NCBI GenBank assembly: GCA_905234305.1
Contig: CAJOHT010000129.1
Coordinates: 1-5,825 of the forward strand
Origin: an uncultured Ruminococcus sp.
GTDB taxonomy: Bacteria; Bacillota; Clostridia; Oscillospirales; Acutalibacteraceae
DNA: 5,825 nucleotides
Reading direction: 5' to 3'
Shown here: one piece after another, positions 1 through 5,696 of the stretch
How positions within the stretch are numbered: position 1 is the first letter of the stretch
Layout of the letters: each line of letters begins with the position of its first letter
Translations under genes and position numbers: made by a program
The notes under the pieces: generated by a model
Told to the model about the DNA's origin: nothing
The model's input: the letters and a program-made list of their open reading frames with translations, nothing else
Databases searched by the model: none

Positions 1-1404
1 ATTATACGTAGCCTGTTTCGTACTCATAGTAAAGTTCGCATTATAGTTATAATTATAACGACTGCTCCTATTTATTAAACTTCCTTTTAGAGTTTCAGGC
101 AAAACGTCGGTATCAGGTAAAATGACATCAAAGTTAGTACCATTACTGTTATTTGTAACAAAGAATGTAAAACTTTGCTCCTTCTGGCTGTAATTGAGGG
201 TAAACTCAAAATTATTCTCTAGATTGATAACGGTATGCCATATGCCTAAAGCAGTCTGGGTTCCGTTAGATTGAGCGTACTGCCTTAGTTTATCTCTGCC
301 GATTTTTCCCGTAGAATCTGTCGGCGCTTCTGTCGGCGCTTCTGTCGGTGCTTCTGTAGCTTCTTCAGTCACTTTTACGGTACAGCTAACCTCGACTCCC
401 GAACCGTCTTCGGCAGACGCTGTAATTACTGCGGTGCCAGCTCCGACCGCTGTTACCTTACCTGAATCATCAACTAAAGCGACCGCTGTGTTTGAACTGC
501 TCCAATTAATTGTTTTTACTTTCGCGTCCTCGGGATAAACCTCGGCGGAGAGTTTGAATTCTTCACCGATTTTCAGCTCTCTGTTCCTGTCGGAGATGTT
601 TATAAACTCGACTGGGATATTTTCTTCAGGCTTATCAGCAGGTTTTTGGGAATTTTTAGCCTTTACCGTTACTTTGCAGGTCGCTTTCTTCTTGCCTGCG
701 TCGGCGGCGGTTGCCGTAATTTTCGCCGTGCCCGCTTTTTTAGCTGTAATCTTACCCGAAGAGCTTACGGTTGCTACGCTTTTATTCGAGGAAGTCCACT
801 TTACCTTTTTGTTCTTAGCGTTTGAGGGCTTGACCTTAGCCTTAAGAGAATATGACTTGCCCTGCACCAAGGTAATCGAGAATTTCGAGAGCTTAATCTT
901 TTTAACAAGGCGCTTTAAAACCTTTACCTTACATCTAAAAGCCGTATTGCCGACTTTAGCGGTAATAACAGTCTTACCCGTTTTTTTAGTTTTAACGTTG
1001 CCTTTTTTATCAACCTTAGCAACCTTCTTGTTAGAGGATTTCCATGTTACCTTGCTCTTAGTATTCTCAATTTTCAGCTTGAATTTCTCGCCTTTGGCGA
1101 GAGTTACGCTGGTTTTGTTAATATACGCGCCTGTATCAACGGCTCTTACGGAATAGACGACACCTTCTTCATTTCCGCAGTTATATAGCTGGATATAATA
1201 ATTCCCCGAATAAGCCGCCTTAAAGACACAATGACCGAGATAGTCGGGATGGGATACTTTTTCCAGCTTTTTATTATATACGCCTGCGATGATTGTAGAC
1301 TTATCGATATAATCGTAGTTGCCGAGAATTACCCTGTAGGTATGTCCCTTCCGAACTTTAAACTTAAAAATATCCTTATTCGCGTTTCTGGTTTTTTCTT
1401 CTTC
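1..1404 (-). CDS. Big_2-domain surface protein, no start codon, C-terminus off the left edge
   Basis: Open for 468 codons on the minus strand, from an in-frame TAG (1405-1407) to the window edge. I read a PPC-like beta segment (about 1370-1150; IFKFKVRKGHTYRVIL, then GNYYIQLYN). Three Big_2 (bacterial Ig-like) domains follow at about 1125-920, 905-675 and 615-370, each with the WxSSN..VA.V...G.V.....G...I.A pattern. Then come a TEAP linker (about 319-357) and a C-terminal region I do not recognise, rich in Asn, Tyr and Thr. Big_2 and PPC domains are typical of exported or wall-attached proteins, so an extracellular adhesive or scaffold role is inferred. There is no signal peptide and no in-frame ATG, GTG or TTG near the upstream end: the first TTG and GTG are at 868-870 and 865-867, inside the second Big_2 domain, and the first ATG is at 25-27. 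The PPC-like fold also begins mid-domain. The gene therefore looks 5'-truncated, by decay or by contig joining. Confident on family, unsure whether it is expressed. Confidence 0.8.
319..357 (-). repeat. 12-bp tandem repeat coding a TEAP linker
   Basis: Three near-identical 12-bp units (plus-strand reading TGTCGGCGCTTC, the last with T for C) encode Thr-Glu-Ala-Pro three times, between the third Big_2 domain and the C-terminal region. Such Thr/Pro/Glu linkers join domains of secreted proteins in Ruminococcus-like bacteria. The copy number could vary by slippage. Confidence 0.85.
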
Positions 1405-1416
1405 CTAAACAATATT

Positions 1417-1458
1417 AAATATAACAAGGAGTGACACAGCTTAACTCCGTGCCACTCC
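1417..1458 (-). terminator. probable upp terminator
   Basis: On the minus strand, GGAGTGGCAC (1458-1449) pairs with GTGTCACTCC (1437-1428) with one G-T wobble, across an 11-nt loop, followed by a broken T-rich tract (TTGTTATATTT). It lies 18 nt past the upp stop and before the Big_2 fragment, so upp transcription should end here and not feed the fragment. The T tract is interrupted, so efficiency is uncertain. Confidence 0.65.
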
Positions 1459-1475
1459 CCTGACAAAATATCATA

Positions 1476-2108
1476 TTATTTTGTTCCGAAAATCCTGTCG
1501 CCTGCGTCGCCGAGACCAGGGCAGATATAAGCGTTTTCGTTAAGGCAGCGATCCATACATCCGATATAAAGCTCTACGTCGGGATGAACCTTAGTGAAAG
1601 CCTCAACTCCTTCGGGAGCCGCGATAATGCACATACATTTAATATCCTTACCGCCCTGCTTTTTAATCTCGCTTACGGCGTCGATAAGCGAACCGCCTGT
1701 CGCCAGCATCGGGTCAACTACCACGATAAGTCTTCTGTCGATAATAGGAGGAAGTTTGCAGTAGTAAGAATGAGGCAGGTGAGTTTCCTCGTCGCGGTAC
1801 ATTCCGATATGGCCTACCTTAGCCAGCGGAACAAGCTCGAGCATACCGTTTACCATTCCGAGTCCCGCGCGTAAAATCGGTACAATAGCCAGTTTCTTAC
1901 CGTCGATAACGGGCTGAACAGTATCCTCTATCGGAGTTTTAATCTCCATATCCGTTGTTTTTAAATCGCTGAGAGCCTCATAGCCCATAAGTATAGTTAT
2001 TTCCTCAACCAGACTTCTGAAATCATTCGTCACCGTGGTATCCATACGGAGCATTGTGATTTTATGCTTGATAAGCGGGTGAGTCATAATATGTACTTTA
2101 TTATTCAT
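1476..2108 (-). CDS. upp: uracil phosphoribosyltransferase
   Basis: Cytoplasmic uracil salvage enzyme: uracil + PRPP gives UMP + diphosphate. The 210-residue product has the usual length of the family and is complete. Visible signatures are the N-terminal [24 protein letters not shown] (about 77-85), [19 protein letters not shown] (102-120), the PRPP-binding loop [10 protein letters not shown] (130-139) and the C-terminal uracil-binding [13 protein letters not shown] (198-210). The start is taken at 2108 rather than the ATG at 2115-2117: the upstream ATG sits inside the ribosome site (AAAGGATG), and starting at 2108 gives MNNKVHIM, matching family starts, with an 8-nt spacer from AAAGGA. It is divergent from uraA, a standard pairing of uracil import with conversion to nucleotide. 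Codon use resembles uraA. No PyrR-type attenuator is visible before it. Confidence 0.97.
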   Translation of the reverse strand: MNNKVHIMTHPLIKHKITMLRMDTTVTNDFRSLVEEITILMGYEALSDLKTTDMEIKTPIEDTVQPVIDGKKLAIVPILRAGLGMVNGMLELVPLAKVGHIGMYRDEETHLPHSYYCKLPPIIDRRLIVVVDPMLATGGSLIDAVSEIKKQGGKDIKCMCIIAAPEGVEAFTKVHPDVELYIGCMDRCLNENAYICPGLGDAGDRIFGTK

Positions 2109-2114
2109 TTTATA

Positions 2115-2123
2115 CATCCTTTC
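2115..2123 (-). promoter_or_regulatory. upp ribosome binding site, decides the start
   Basis: Minus-strand GAAAGGATG. AAAGGA ends 8 nt before the ATG at 2106-2108, while the alternative ATG at 2115-2117 overlaps the site itself and so has no ribosome site of its own in place. This supports the shorter, 210-residue Upp. Confidence 0.75.
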
Positions 2124-2140
2124 AATAATATTATAGTTTA

Positions 2141-2169
2141 ATATTACAAAAAAGGATGGTAAAAGTCAA
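2141..2169 (-). promoter_or_regulatory. candidate upp promoter
   Basis: On the minus strand TTGACT (2169-2164, five of six to the -35 consensus) is followed after 17 nt by TAATAT (2146-2141, four of six to the -10 consensus), about 35 nt before the upp start. A better -10 match, TATAAT at 2135-2130, has no -35 at proper spacing. Prediction only. Confidence 0.5.
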
Positions 2170-2218
2170 CCGACAGACGTTAAAAAAGCCGAAATAAATT
2201 GAAAATAAACGAAAAGTG

Positions 2219-2247
2219 TTGTAATAAGCCTCCTTTTCATATATAAT
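2219..2247 (+). promoter_or_regulatory. candidate uraA promoter
   Basis: TTGTAA (2219-2224) and a perfect TATAAT (2242-2247) are separated by exactly 17 nt, a good sigma-A arrangement. The predicted start of transcription is near 2254, giving a leader of about 57 nt that contains an inverted repeat (2271-2285) and the ribosome site. The leader is too short for a usual attenuator and shows no PyrR-binding hairpin that I can recognise. Confidence 0.7.
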
Positions 2248-2270
2248 GTCTATTTGGTACGTTTAAAAAG

Positions 2271-2285
2271 GTTAACTAAGTTAAC
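2271..2285. promoter_or_regulatory. perfect inverted repeat, possible operator of uraA
   Basis: GTTAACTAAGTTAAC is a perfect 7-bp inverted repeat around a single central base, just downstream of the predicted uraA transcription start and 25 nt before the ATG. Its form suits a dimeric repressor acting as a roadblock. It is AT-rich and short, so chance is possible. The binding protein is unknown. Confidence 0.4.
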
Positions 2286-2296
2286 TTACACAGTTT

Positions 2297-2304
2297 AAGG
2301 AGGA
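2297..2304 (+). promoter_or_regulatory. uraA ribosome binding site
   Basis: AAGGAGGA, a near-perfect anti-16S match, ends 6 nt before the ATG at 2311 and fixes the uraA start. Confidence 0.85.
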
Positions 2305-2310
2305 AAAATT

Positions 2311-3552
2311 ATGAAGATGATTTACGGCGTAAAAGATAAGCCGAAATTCGGTTCCCTCATCGTTTTCGCTTTCCAGCAGCTGCTCGCTATTATGGCGGCT
2401 ACTATCGCGGTACCGATGATTGTCGGAAACGGAATGAGTACCTCTGCCGCTTTATTCGGAGCGGGTATCGGTACACTCGTTTACGTAGCTTTTACAAAAG
2501 CTAAAAGCCCCGTATTCTTAGGTTCGTCATTCGCGTTCTTAGGCTCTATGGCAGCGGCATTCGGCGGCGGCGTAGCGGTAGGACTCGGTTATGTCGGTCT
2601 TATTTTAGGTGCGGTTTTCGCGGGTCTTGTATACGTAGTTATCGCGATTATCGTTAAGGCTGTAGGCGTAAAATGGATAAGCAAGATTATGCCTGCGGTT
2701 GTAATCGGACCTACGGTCGCTATTATCGGACTTTCGCTCGCAGGTAATGCTATCGGCGATTTAGGCGCTAACGCGGCTAAGTTCGAGGCGGCGGCTTCAC
2801 CCTTTACTCAGTACGCTTGCATTTTATGCGGACTTGTAACCTTAGCGGTGACTATGCTCTGCTCGGTTTACGGTAAGAAGATGGGTAAACTTATCCCCTT
2901 TATTATCGGTATCCTCGCGGGCTACGCGACAGCTTCGCTGTTATATATTATCGGCAGCGTTACAGGTCACGACAGCATTAAGGTTATCGACTATTCCGCT
3001 CTTACATCTTTATTCGACAAAATCAGCGTTTCGAGCTTTATCGCTGTTCCTGATTTCACATTCTTAAAGGCGTTCGGCTCATTCGGACAGCTTTCTCCCG
3101 CTTATATCGGAACGATCGCGGTAGCGTTTATCCCCGTAGCGTTCGTTGTATTCGCGGAGCATATCGCTGACCATAAGAACCTCTCCTCGATTATCGAGCA
3201 TGACCTTCTTGAGGATCCCGGTCTTTCGAGAACACTCCTCGGCGACGGCGTCGGCTCAATGGTAGGCGCGTTCTTCGGCGGATGTCCCAACACTACATAC
3301 GGCGAGTCGGTAGGCTGCGTAGCTATTACAAAGAACGCTTCCGTAACTACTATTATCTGCACTGCGATCGAGGCTATGGTAATCTCATTCATCGCTCCTT
3401 TCGTAGCGTTCCTTTCAACGATCCCCTCCTGCGTAATGGGCGGCGTATGCGTAGCGCTTTACGGCTTTATCGCGGTATCGGGTCTTAAGATGCTCCAGAA
3501 TCTTTACCGCTTCGGTAATCCTTATCGCGGGTGTCGGCGGAATGGTGCTTAA
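2311..3552 (+). CDS. uraA: uracil permease (NCS2 family), 3' end frameshifted
   Basis: Inner-membrane uracil importer of the nucleobase-cation symporter 2 family, feeding the divergent upp. Family residues are in place: GSSFAFLG (71-78), PAVVIGPTVAIIG (128-140), the substrate-site segment FAEHIADHKN with Glu283 (281-290) and the NTTYGESVG segment with Glu332 (327-335). These glutamates correspond to the two uracil-contacting glutamates of E. coli UraA by motif. The reading frame is normal to about residue 397 (GLKMLQN) and then runs into 16 unrelated residues and a TAA at 3550-3552, giving 413 residues. The true last transmembrane part, starting IFTASVILIAGVGG, is readable one base on and ends at 3649. 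By comparison with E. coli UraA about 11 residues between the two parts are also absent, so a deletion near 32 bp (3n+2) is inferred. Loss of the last helices may abolish transport. A sequencing or assembly error is equally possible. Start chosen from the AAGGAGGA site. Confidence 0.93.
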   Translation: MKMIYGVKDKPKFGSLIVFAFQQLLAIMAATIAVPMIVGNGMSTSAALFGAGIGTLVYVAFTKAKSPVFLGSSFAFLGSMAAAFGGGVAVGLGYVGLILGAVFAGLVYVVIAIIVKAVGVKWISKIMPAVVIGPTVAIIGLSLAGNAIGDLGANAAKFEAAASPFTQYACILCGLVTLAVTMLCSVYGKKMGKLIPFIIGILAGYATASLLYIIGSVTGHDSIKVIDYSALTSLFDKISVSSFIAVPDFTFLKAFGSFGQLSPAYIGTIAVAFIPVAFVVFAEHIADHKNLSSIIEHDLLEDPGLSRTLLGDGVGSMVGAFFGGCPNTTYGESVGCVAITKNASVTTIICTAIEAMVISFIAPFVAFLSTIPSCVMGGVCVALYGFIAVSGLKMLQNLYRFGNPYRGCRRNGA

Positions 3553-3649
3553 GTTCGGCAACGTTACTATCACAGAAGTTGCCTGCGCGCTTATCCTCGG
3601 TATCTTAACGAACATTATGCTCGGCAGAAAGAAAAAAGAGGATAAATAA
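3500..3649 (+). pseudogene. uraA: detached out-of-frame 3' tail of uraA
   Basis: In the +1 frame relative to uraA the bases from about 3500 encode IFTASVILIAGVGGMVLKFG, then an NVTITEVACALILGILTNIML helix and a basic tail GRKKKEDK ending with TAA at 3647-3649. This is the normal C-terminal end of UraA-type permeases. It has no start or ribosome site of its own, so it is not expected to be made separately. Confidence 0.85.
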
Positions 3650-3668
3650 TTTTATATCGGTAATAAAA

Positions 3669-3696
3669 AGCGGCTGCTTCGGCAGTCGTTTTTTTT
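3669..3696 (+). terminator. uraA rho-independent terminator with UUCG loop
   Basis: A 9-bp stem (AGCGGCTGC at 3669-3677 with GCAGTCGTT at 3682-3690, two G-U pairs) closes on the very stable C(UUCG)G tetraloop and is followed by a run of eight T. It lies 20 nt after the original uraA stop at 3649, which supports that position as the ancestral gene end. Confidence 0.9.
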
Positions 3697-3701
3697 ATTT
3701 A

Positions 3702-3722
3702 GGATGTAGGGTGTAGGCGTTA
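3702..3722 (+). repeat. short heptamer array, three units
   Basis: Three tandem 7-bp units, GGATGTA, GGGTGTA and GGCGTTA (consensus GGNTGTA), begin a few bases after the uraA terminator T-run and end 6 nt before the stop of the HTH gene. A related five-unit array lies on the other side of that gene (4321-4355). Resembles short tandemly repeated heptamers of other bacteria in form only. Confidence 0.5.
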
Positions 3723-3728
3723 AGAAAA

Positions 3729-4235
3729 CTACTTTATTTTCATAAGCTCCTCTAAATCGTAGCTCGTTTTTTTCCTTCCCGAAAAATCATTAGAATTTGT
3801 TTCTCTATAATTATAACTATTATTTTTATTATTATTATAACTATTATTATATGTAGCAGAATGCGCGAGGGGGTTAGCGGAACTTGCAAGGGGGTTAGCA
3901 AGATTTGCCGCCTCCTTAGAAAATTTTGCGTTTGTGATATTGCTTGTACAACAGGAAAATTCCTTTGTGTTTTCCTCAACCAATCTAATAGTTCTTTTAT
4001 AGTTTTTCTCTGTTTTTGAGATCACAAAGCCCTTATCCTGCAATACTTTTACAGCGGCGCTTACTGTTCTTTCCCCCATCATCAGACGTTTTGAGAAATA
4101 GGCGTTAGAAGCGTAACATAACTTACCAGTCTTATTAATGCTGATAATTTCGGCAAGCAGTAATTTTTCGGTGAATTTAAGCGATGGCTCACAAATCAAG
4201 GAATACGGTAATGCTAAAAAATTGTTTGCGTTCAA
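3729..4235 (-). CDS. HTH_36-type DNA-binding protein, replication-initiator-like
   Basis: 168 residues. Residues about 16-75 (LKFTEKLLLAEIISINKTGKL, then NAYFSKRLMMGERTVSAAVKVLQDKGFVI) match the winged helix-turn-helix of the HTH_36 family, found in phage and plasmid replication initiators and related DNA-binding proteins; the recognition helix is about residues 55-67. Next comes a low-complexity linker: a repeated NPLA segment (113-124) and an Asn/Tyr-rich stretch (129-143). A short C-terminal motif, SYDLEELMKIK, resembles tails seen in such initiators. The start is TTG at 4233-4235, set by AAGGAGG with a 7-nt spacer; the upstream GTG frame meets a stop at once. It stands alone, opposite to uraA, with no phage or plasmid partner in view, so it may be a remnant of an integrated element or a stand-alone regulator. 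Function not established. Confidence 0.8.
   Translation of the reverse strand: MNANNFLALPYSLICEPSLKFTEKLLLAEIISINKTGKLCYASNAYFSKRLMMGERTVSAAVKVLQDKGFVISKTEKNYKRTIRLVEENTKEFSCCTSNITNAKFSKEAANLANPLASSANPLAHSATYNNSYNNNKNNSYNYRETNSNDFSGRKKTSYDLEELMKIK
3811..3856 (-). repeat. AT-rich low-complexity tract in the HTH gene linker
   Basis: The TTATAACTATTATT motif occurs twice about 27 bp apart within a nearly pure A/T tract, coding the Asn/Tyr-rich linker. Just downstream on the plus strand a GGGGGTTAGC motif occurs twice at 21-bp spacing (3869-3878, 3890-3899), coding the repeated NPLA residues. Both suggest slippage-driven growth of a disordered linker. Confidence 0.6.
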
Positions 4236-4242
4236 ATCAATT

Positions 4243-4249
4243 CCTCCTT
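4243..4249 (-). promoter_or_regulatory. ribosome binding site that decides the TTG start of the HTH gene
   Basis: Minus-strand AAGGAGG followed by 7 nt and TTG (4235-4233). No in-frame ATG is available near, so the strong site argues for the rare TTG start. A TATATA stretch at about 4254-4260 could be a -10, but no -35 at good spacing was found. Confidence 0.75.
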
Positions 4250-4272
4250 CACCTATATATACAAAAAAGGAG

Positions 4273-4298
4273 GAAATTGCATAGTTTTATGCAATTTC
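4273..4298. repeat. perfect 11-bp inverted repeat upstream of the HTH gene
   Basis: GAAATTGCATA (4273-4283) and TATGCAATTTC (4288-4298) are exact inverted copies around a 4-base GTTT loop. On the minus strand a T-rich tract follows (CTCCTTTTTTG), so it may act as a second terminator after the chimeric gene. Its place 38 nt upstream of the HTH start also fits an autoregulatory operator. The sequence does not decide between the two. Confidence 0.75.
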
Positions 4299-4320
4299 AA
4301 AAAAAGTTTTTTATTTTTAT

Positions 4321-4355
4321 TTCCACTTACCACTTCCCACTTTCCACTTACCACT
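4321..4355 (-). repeat. five-unit 7-bp tandem repeat array
   Basis: On the minus strand five exact-length units run without a gap: AGTGGTA, AGTGGAA, AGTGGGA, AGTGGTA, AGTGGAA (consensus AGTGGNA). The array begins immediately after the T-run of the terminator of the chimeric gene. A looser run of AGTAATA-like heptamers can be read on the other side of the same terminator (about 4382-4416), including the stop codon, but that one is weak. Confidence 0.85.
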
Positions 4356-4384
4356 AAAAAAAGGAGCCTCCGAAGAAGCTCCTT
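4356..4384 (-). terminator. rho-independent terminator of the malQ/tkt chimera, UUCG loop
   Basis: On the minus strand a 10-bp stem (AAGGAGCTTC with GAGGCTCCTT, one G-U pair) closes on a UUCG tetraloop and is followed by a run of T (plus-strand A at 4356-4362). It starts 12 nt after the stop at 4397. Confidence 0.9.
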
Positions 4385-4396
4385 ACTTATTACATA

Positions 4397-5239
4397 TTAC
4401 TTACTGTTTACTACTTCTCTTATAACCTTACCGATACCCGTCTGGGTAAGTCCGAAGATTTCGAGAAGCTCCCATGCGGGTCCGCTGTAGCCGAAGCGAT
4501 CCTGAACACCGATCCTTGTCACCTTAACGGGACATTCGCTGCTAGTCACCTCGCATACCGCGTCGGCAAGTCCGCCGATTACGTTATGCTCCTCGACGGT
4601 AATGATCCTGCCGCATTCCTTAGCGGCTTTTATCACGATTTCGCGGTCGATAGGCTTAATCGTATGGATATTTATAAGACGCGCGTTAATTCCCTCGCTC
4701 TCAAGCGCGAGTACCGCTTTCCTTGCCTCGTTTACAGCCTTTGTCTTATGGAGTGAAATATCCTCGTCCCATTCTGTCCACGGCTTTCCGTCATATTTGA
4801 ACTTCAATGCCATAAATAGGGCATATTCATCAAGCCAGCCCTTGTTATTGTCACAGAATTTCTTGTAATCGGGGAATTTTGACGGCTTGAATCTGGCATG
4901 GGCAAGTCTTAAAACATCAAAACAATTATCATAGATTATACTGTAATCAACCTTTTCGGGGTCGCTCCCCCAGTCATAGCTCGCACATTCATGATGTTCA
5001 AGCAGACCGTCATTTTCAAGTATATCAAAATCAATGAAATACGGATTTCCTGCATTTACCGAAAATGACTGATAGGGAGAATCTCCGTAGCTTGTAGGGG
5101 AAAGCGGCAGTATCTGCCAGCATTTCACCCCTGCACTTTTGAGAAAATCAACAAATTCAAAGGCGTGTTTTCCCATTTTGCCGATTCCGTACTCTGACGG
5201 AAGGCTTGAAATATGCATAATTATACAGCTTTTTCGCAT
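4397..5239 (-). CDS. malQ'-'tkt: chimeric ORF: MalQ N-terminus fused to transketolase C-terminal domain
   Basis: 280 residues. Residues 1-169 are the start of amylomaltase (4-alpha-glucanotransferase, GH77): RKSCIIMHISSLPSEYGIG, WQILPLSPTSYGDSPYQSFS, AGNPYFIDFD and KPWTEWDEDISL are characteristic. Residues 170-280 are the end of the transketolase C-terminal subunit: NEARKAVLALESEGINAR, INIHTIKPIDREIVIKAA, VEEHNVIGGLADAV and RIGVQDRFGYSG. The fusion is in frame at about 4733. MalQ is normally near 500 residues and all three of its catalytic acids lie in the missing part; the Tkt part lacks the pyrimidine-binding domain. Neither activity is expected. Hand counts give about 53% GC over 300 nt of the Tkt side (4441-4740) and 41% over 360 nt of the MalQ side (4741-5100). 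Start 5239 follows GAGGTG at good spacing and matches MalQ starts. Either a real deletion fusion or a chimeric contig. Confidence 0.9.
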   Translation of the reverse strand: MRKSCIIMHISSLPSEYGIGKMGKHAFEFVDFLKSAGVKCWQILPLSPTSYGDSPYQSFSVNAGNPYFIDFDILENDGLLEHHECASYDWGSDPEKVDYSIIYDNCFDVLRLAHARFKPSKFPDYKKFCDNNKGWLDEYALFMALKFKYDGKPWTEWDEDISLHKTKAVNEARKAVLALESEGINARLINIHTIKPIDREIVIKAAKECGRIITVEEHNVIGGLADAVCEVTSSECPVKVTRIGVQDRFGYSGPAWELLEIFGLTQTGIGKVIREVVNSK

Positions 5240-5251
5240 TTTTACACCTCA

Positions 5252-5281
5252 TTGCATAATTTTTTATTTTTTGCTTATAAT
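5252..5281 (+). promoter_or_regulatory. candidate promoter of the PF06541 gene
   Basis: A perfect TATAAT (5276-5281) lies 28 nt before the ATG at 5310, with a poor -35 (TTGCAT, 5252-5257) 18 nt upstream. The ribosome site AAGAGG (5297-5302) has a 7-nt spacer. The 70-bp gap must also contain the promoter for the divergent malQ part, which I could not place. Confidence 0.45.
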
Positions 5282-5309
5282 ACCATAAAACAGGAAAAGA
5301 GGTAACAAA

Positions 5310-5696
5310 ATGAAATTTTCTCAGAACCTATTTGCCTTTCTTATGGGTTATTTTATTTACAGTTTAATAGAAATACTCTGCCGTGGCTATACTCACTGGA
5401 CAATGGCACTCACAGGCGGTCTTATACTGAGCATACTCTACGTTCTTAACAGCCGCACTACTATGAACCTTATCAAAAGCTGTTTCATAGGGGCTTTCAT
5501 AATAACAGGGGTAGAATTTACCGTGGGAATTTTTGACAATATTATTATGCACTGGAATGTATGGGATTATTCCAATGTACCGTTCAATGTTATGGGGCAG
5601 ATATGCCTGCCTTATTCGTTTGCATGGTTTTTCCTTTGCATACCTGCATATTATGTATGCAAAGGCATAAGACGGCAGTTCAGTCAGTACCCCTGA
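5310..5696 (+). CDS. PF06541-type small membrane protein (putative ABC-transporter type IV, CmpB-like)
   Basis: 128 residues, complete, predicted integral membrane protein with four hydrophobic helices at about 6-23, 31-47, 54-75 and 96-116. The segment HWNVWDYSNVPFNVMGQICLP (81-101) and the early YSLIEILCRGYTHWTMALTGGL are recognisable marks of the PF06541 family, widespread in Clostridia. The family name suggests ABC transport, but its biochemical role is not established, and no ATPase or substrate-binding partner is visible here. Own ribosome site AAGAGG with 7-nt spacing. It is divergent from the malQ part and shares its lower GC and codon style, so both likely belong to the same original genome block. 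Its last 13 nt overlap the end of the convergent gene entering from the right. Confidence 0.85.
   Translation: MKFSQNLFAFLMGYFIYSLIEILCRGYTHWTMALTGGLILSILYVLNSRTTMNLIKSCFIGAFIITGVEFTVGIFDNIIMHWNVWDYSNVPFNVMGQICLPYSFAWFFLCIPAYYVCKGIRRQFSQYP

Noticed and set aside
554..1434. Plus-strand ORFs opposite the Big_2 gene (554-1156, 1231-1434)
   Set aside because: They are antisense to a clear Big_2 protein, show low-complexity Leu/Thr/Phe translation as expected of the complement of Lys/Thr/Val-rich repeats, and lack ribosome sites.
1584..1874. Plus-strand ORF opposite upp
   Set aside because: Antisense shadow of a well conserved gene; no recognisable domain or ribosome site.
3499..3515. Programmed ribosomal frameshift in uraA
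   Set aside because: No slippery heptamer with a following structure was seen, and about 11 family residues are missing as well, which slipping cannot explain.
3752..3979. Second minus-strand ORF inside the HTH gene, rich in Ile
   Set aside because: It is the other frame of the A/T-only linker tract; the Ile run follows from the base composition.
3702..4416. CRISPR array
   Set aside because: The repeats are 7 bp with no spacers and no cas genes are present.
5249..5260. TTGCATA half-site near the malQ start shared with the 4273-4298 palindrome
   Set aside because: Only one 7-8 base copy without its inverted partner in an AT-rich gap; chance is enough to explain it.
5364..5552. Minus-strand ORF opposite the PF06541 gene
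   Set aside because: Antisense shadow; the plus-strand frame has the family motifs and a proper ribosome site.
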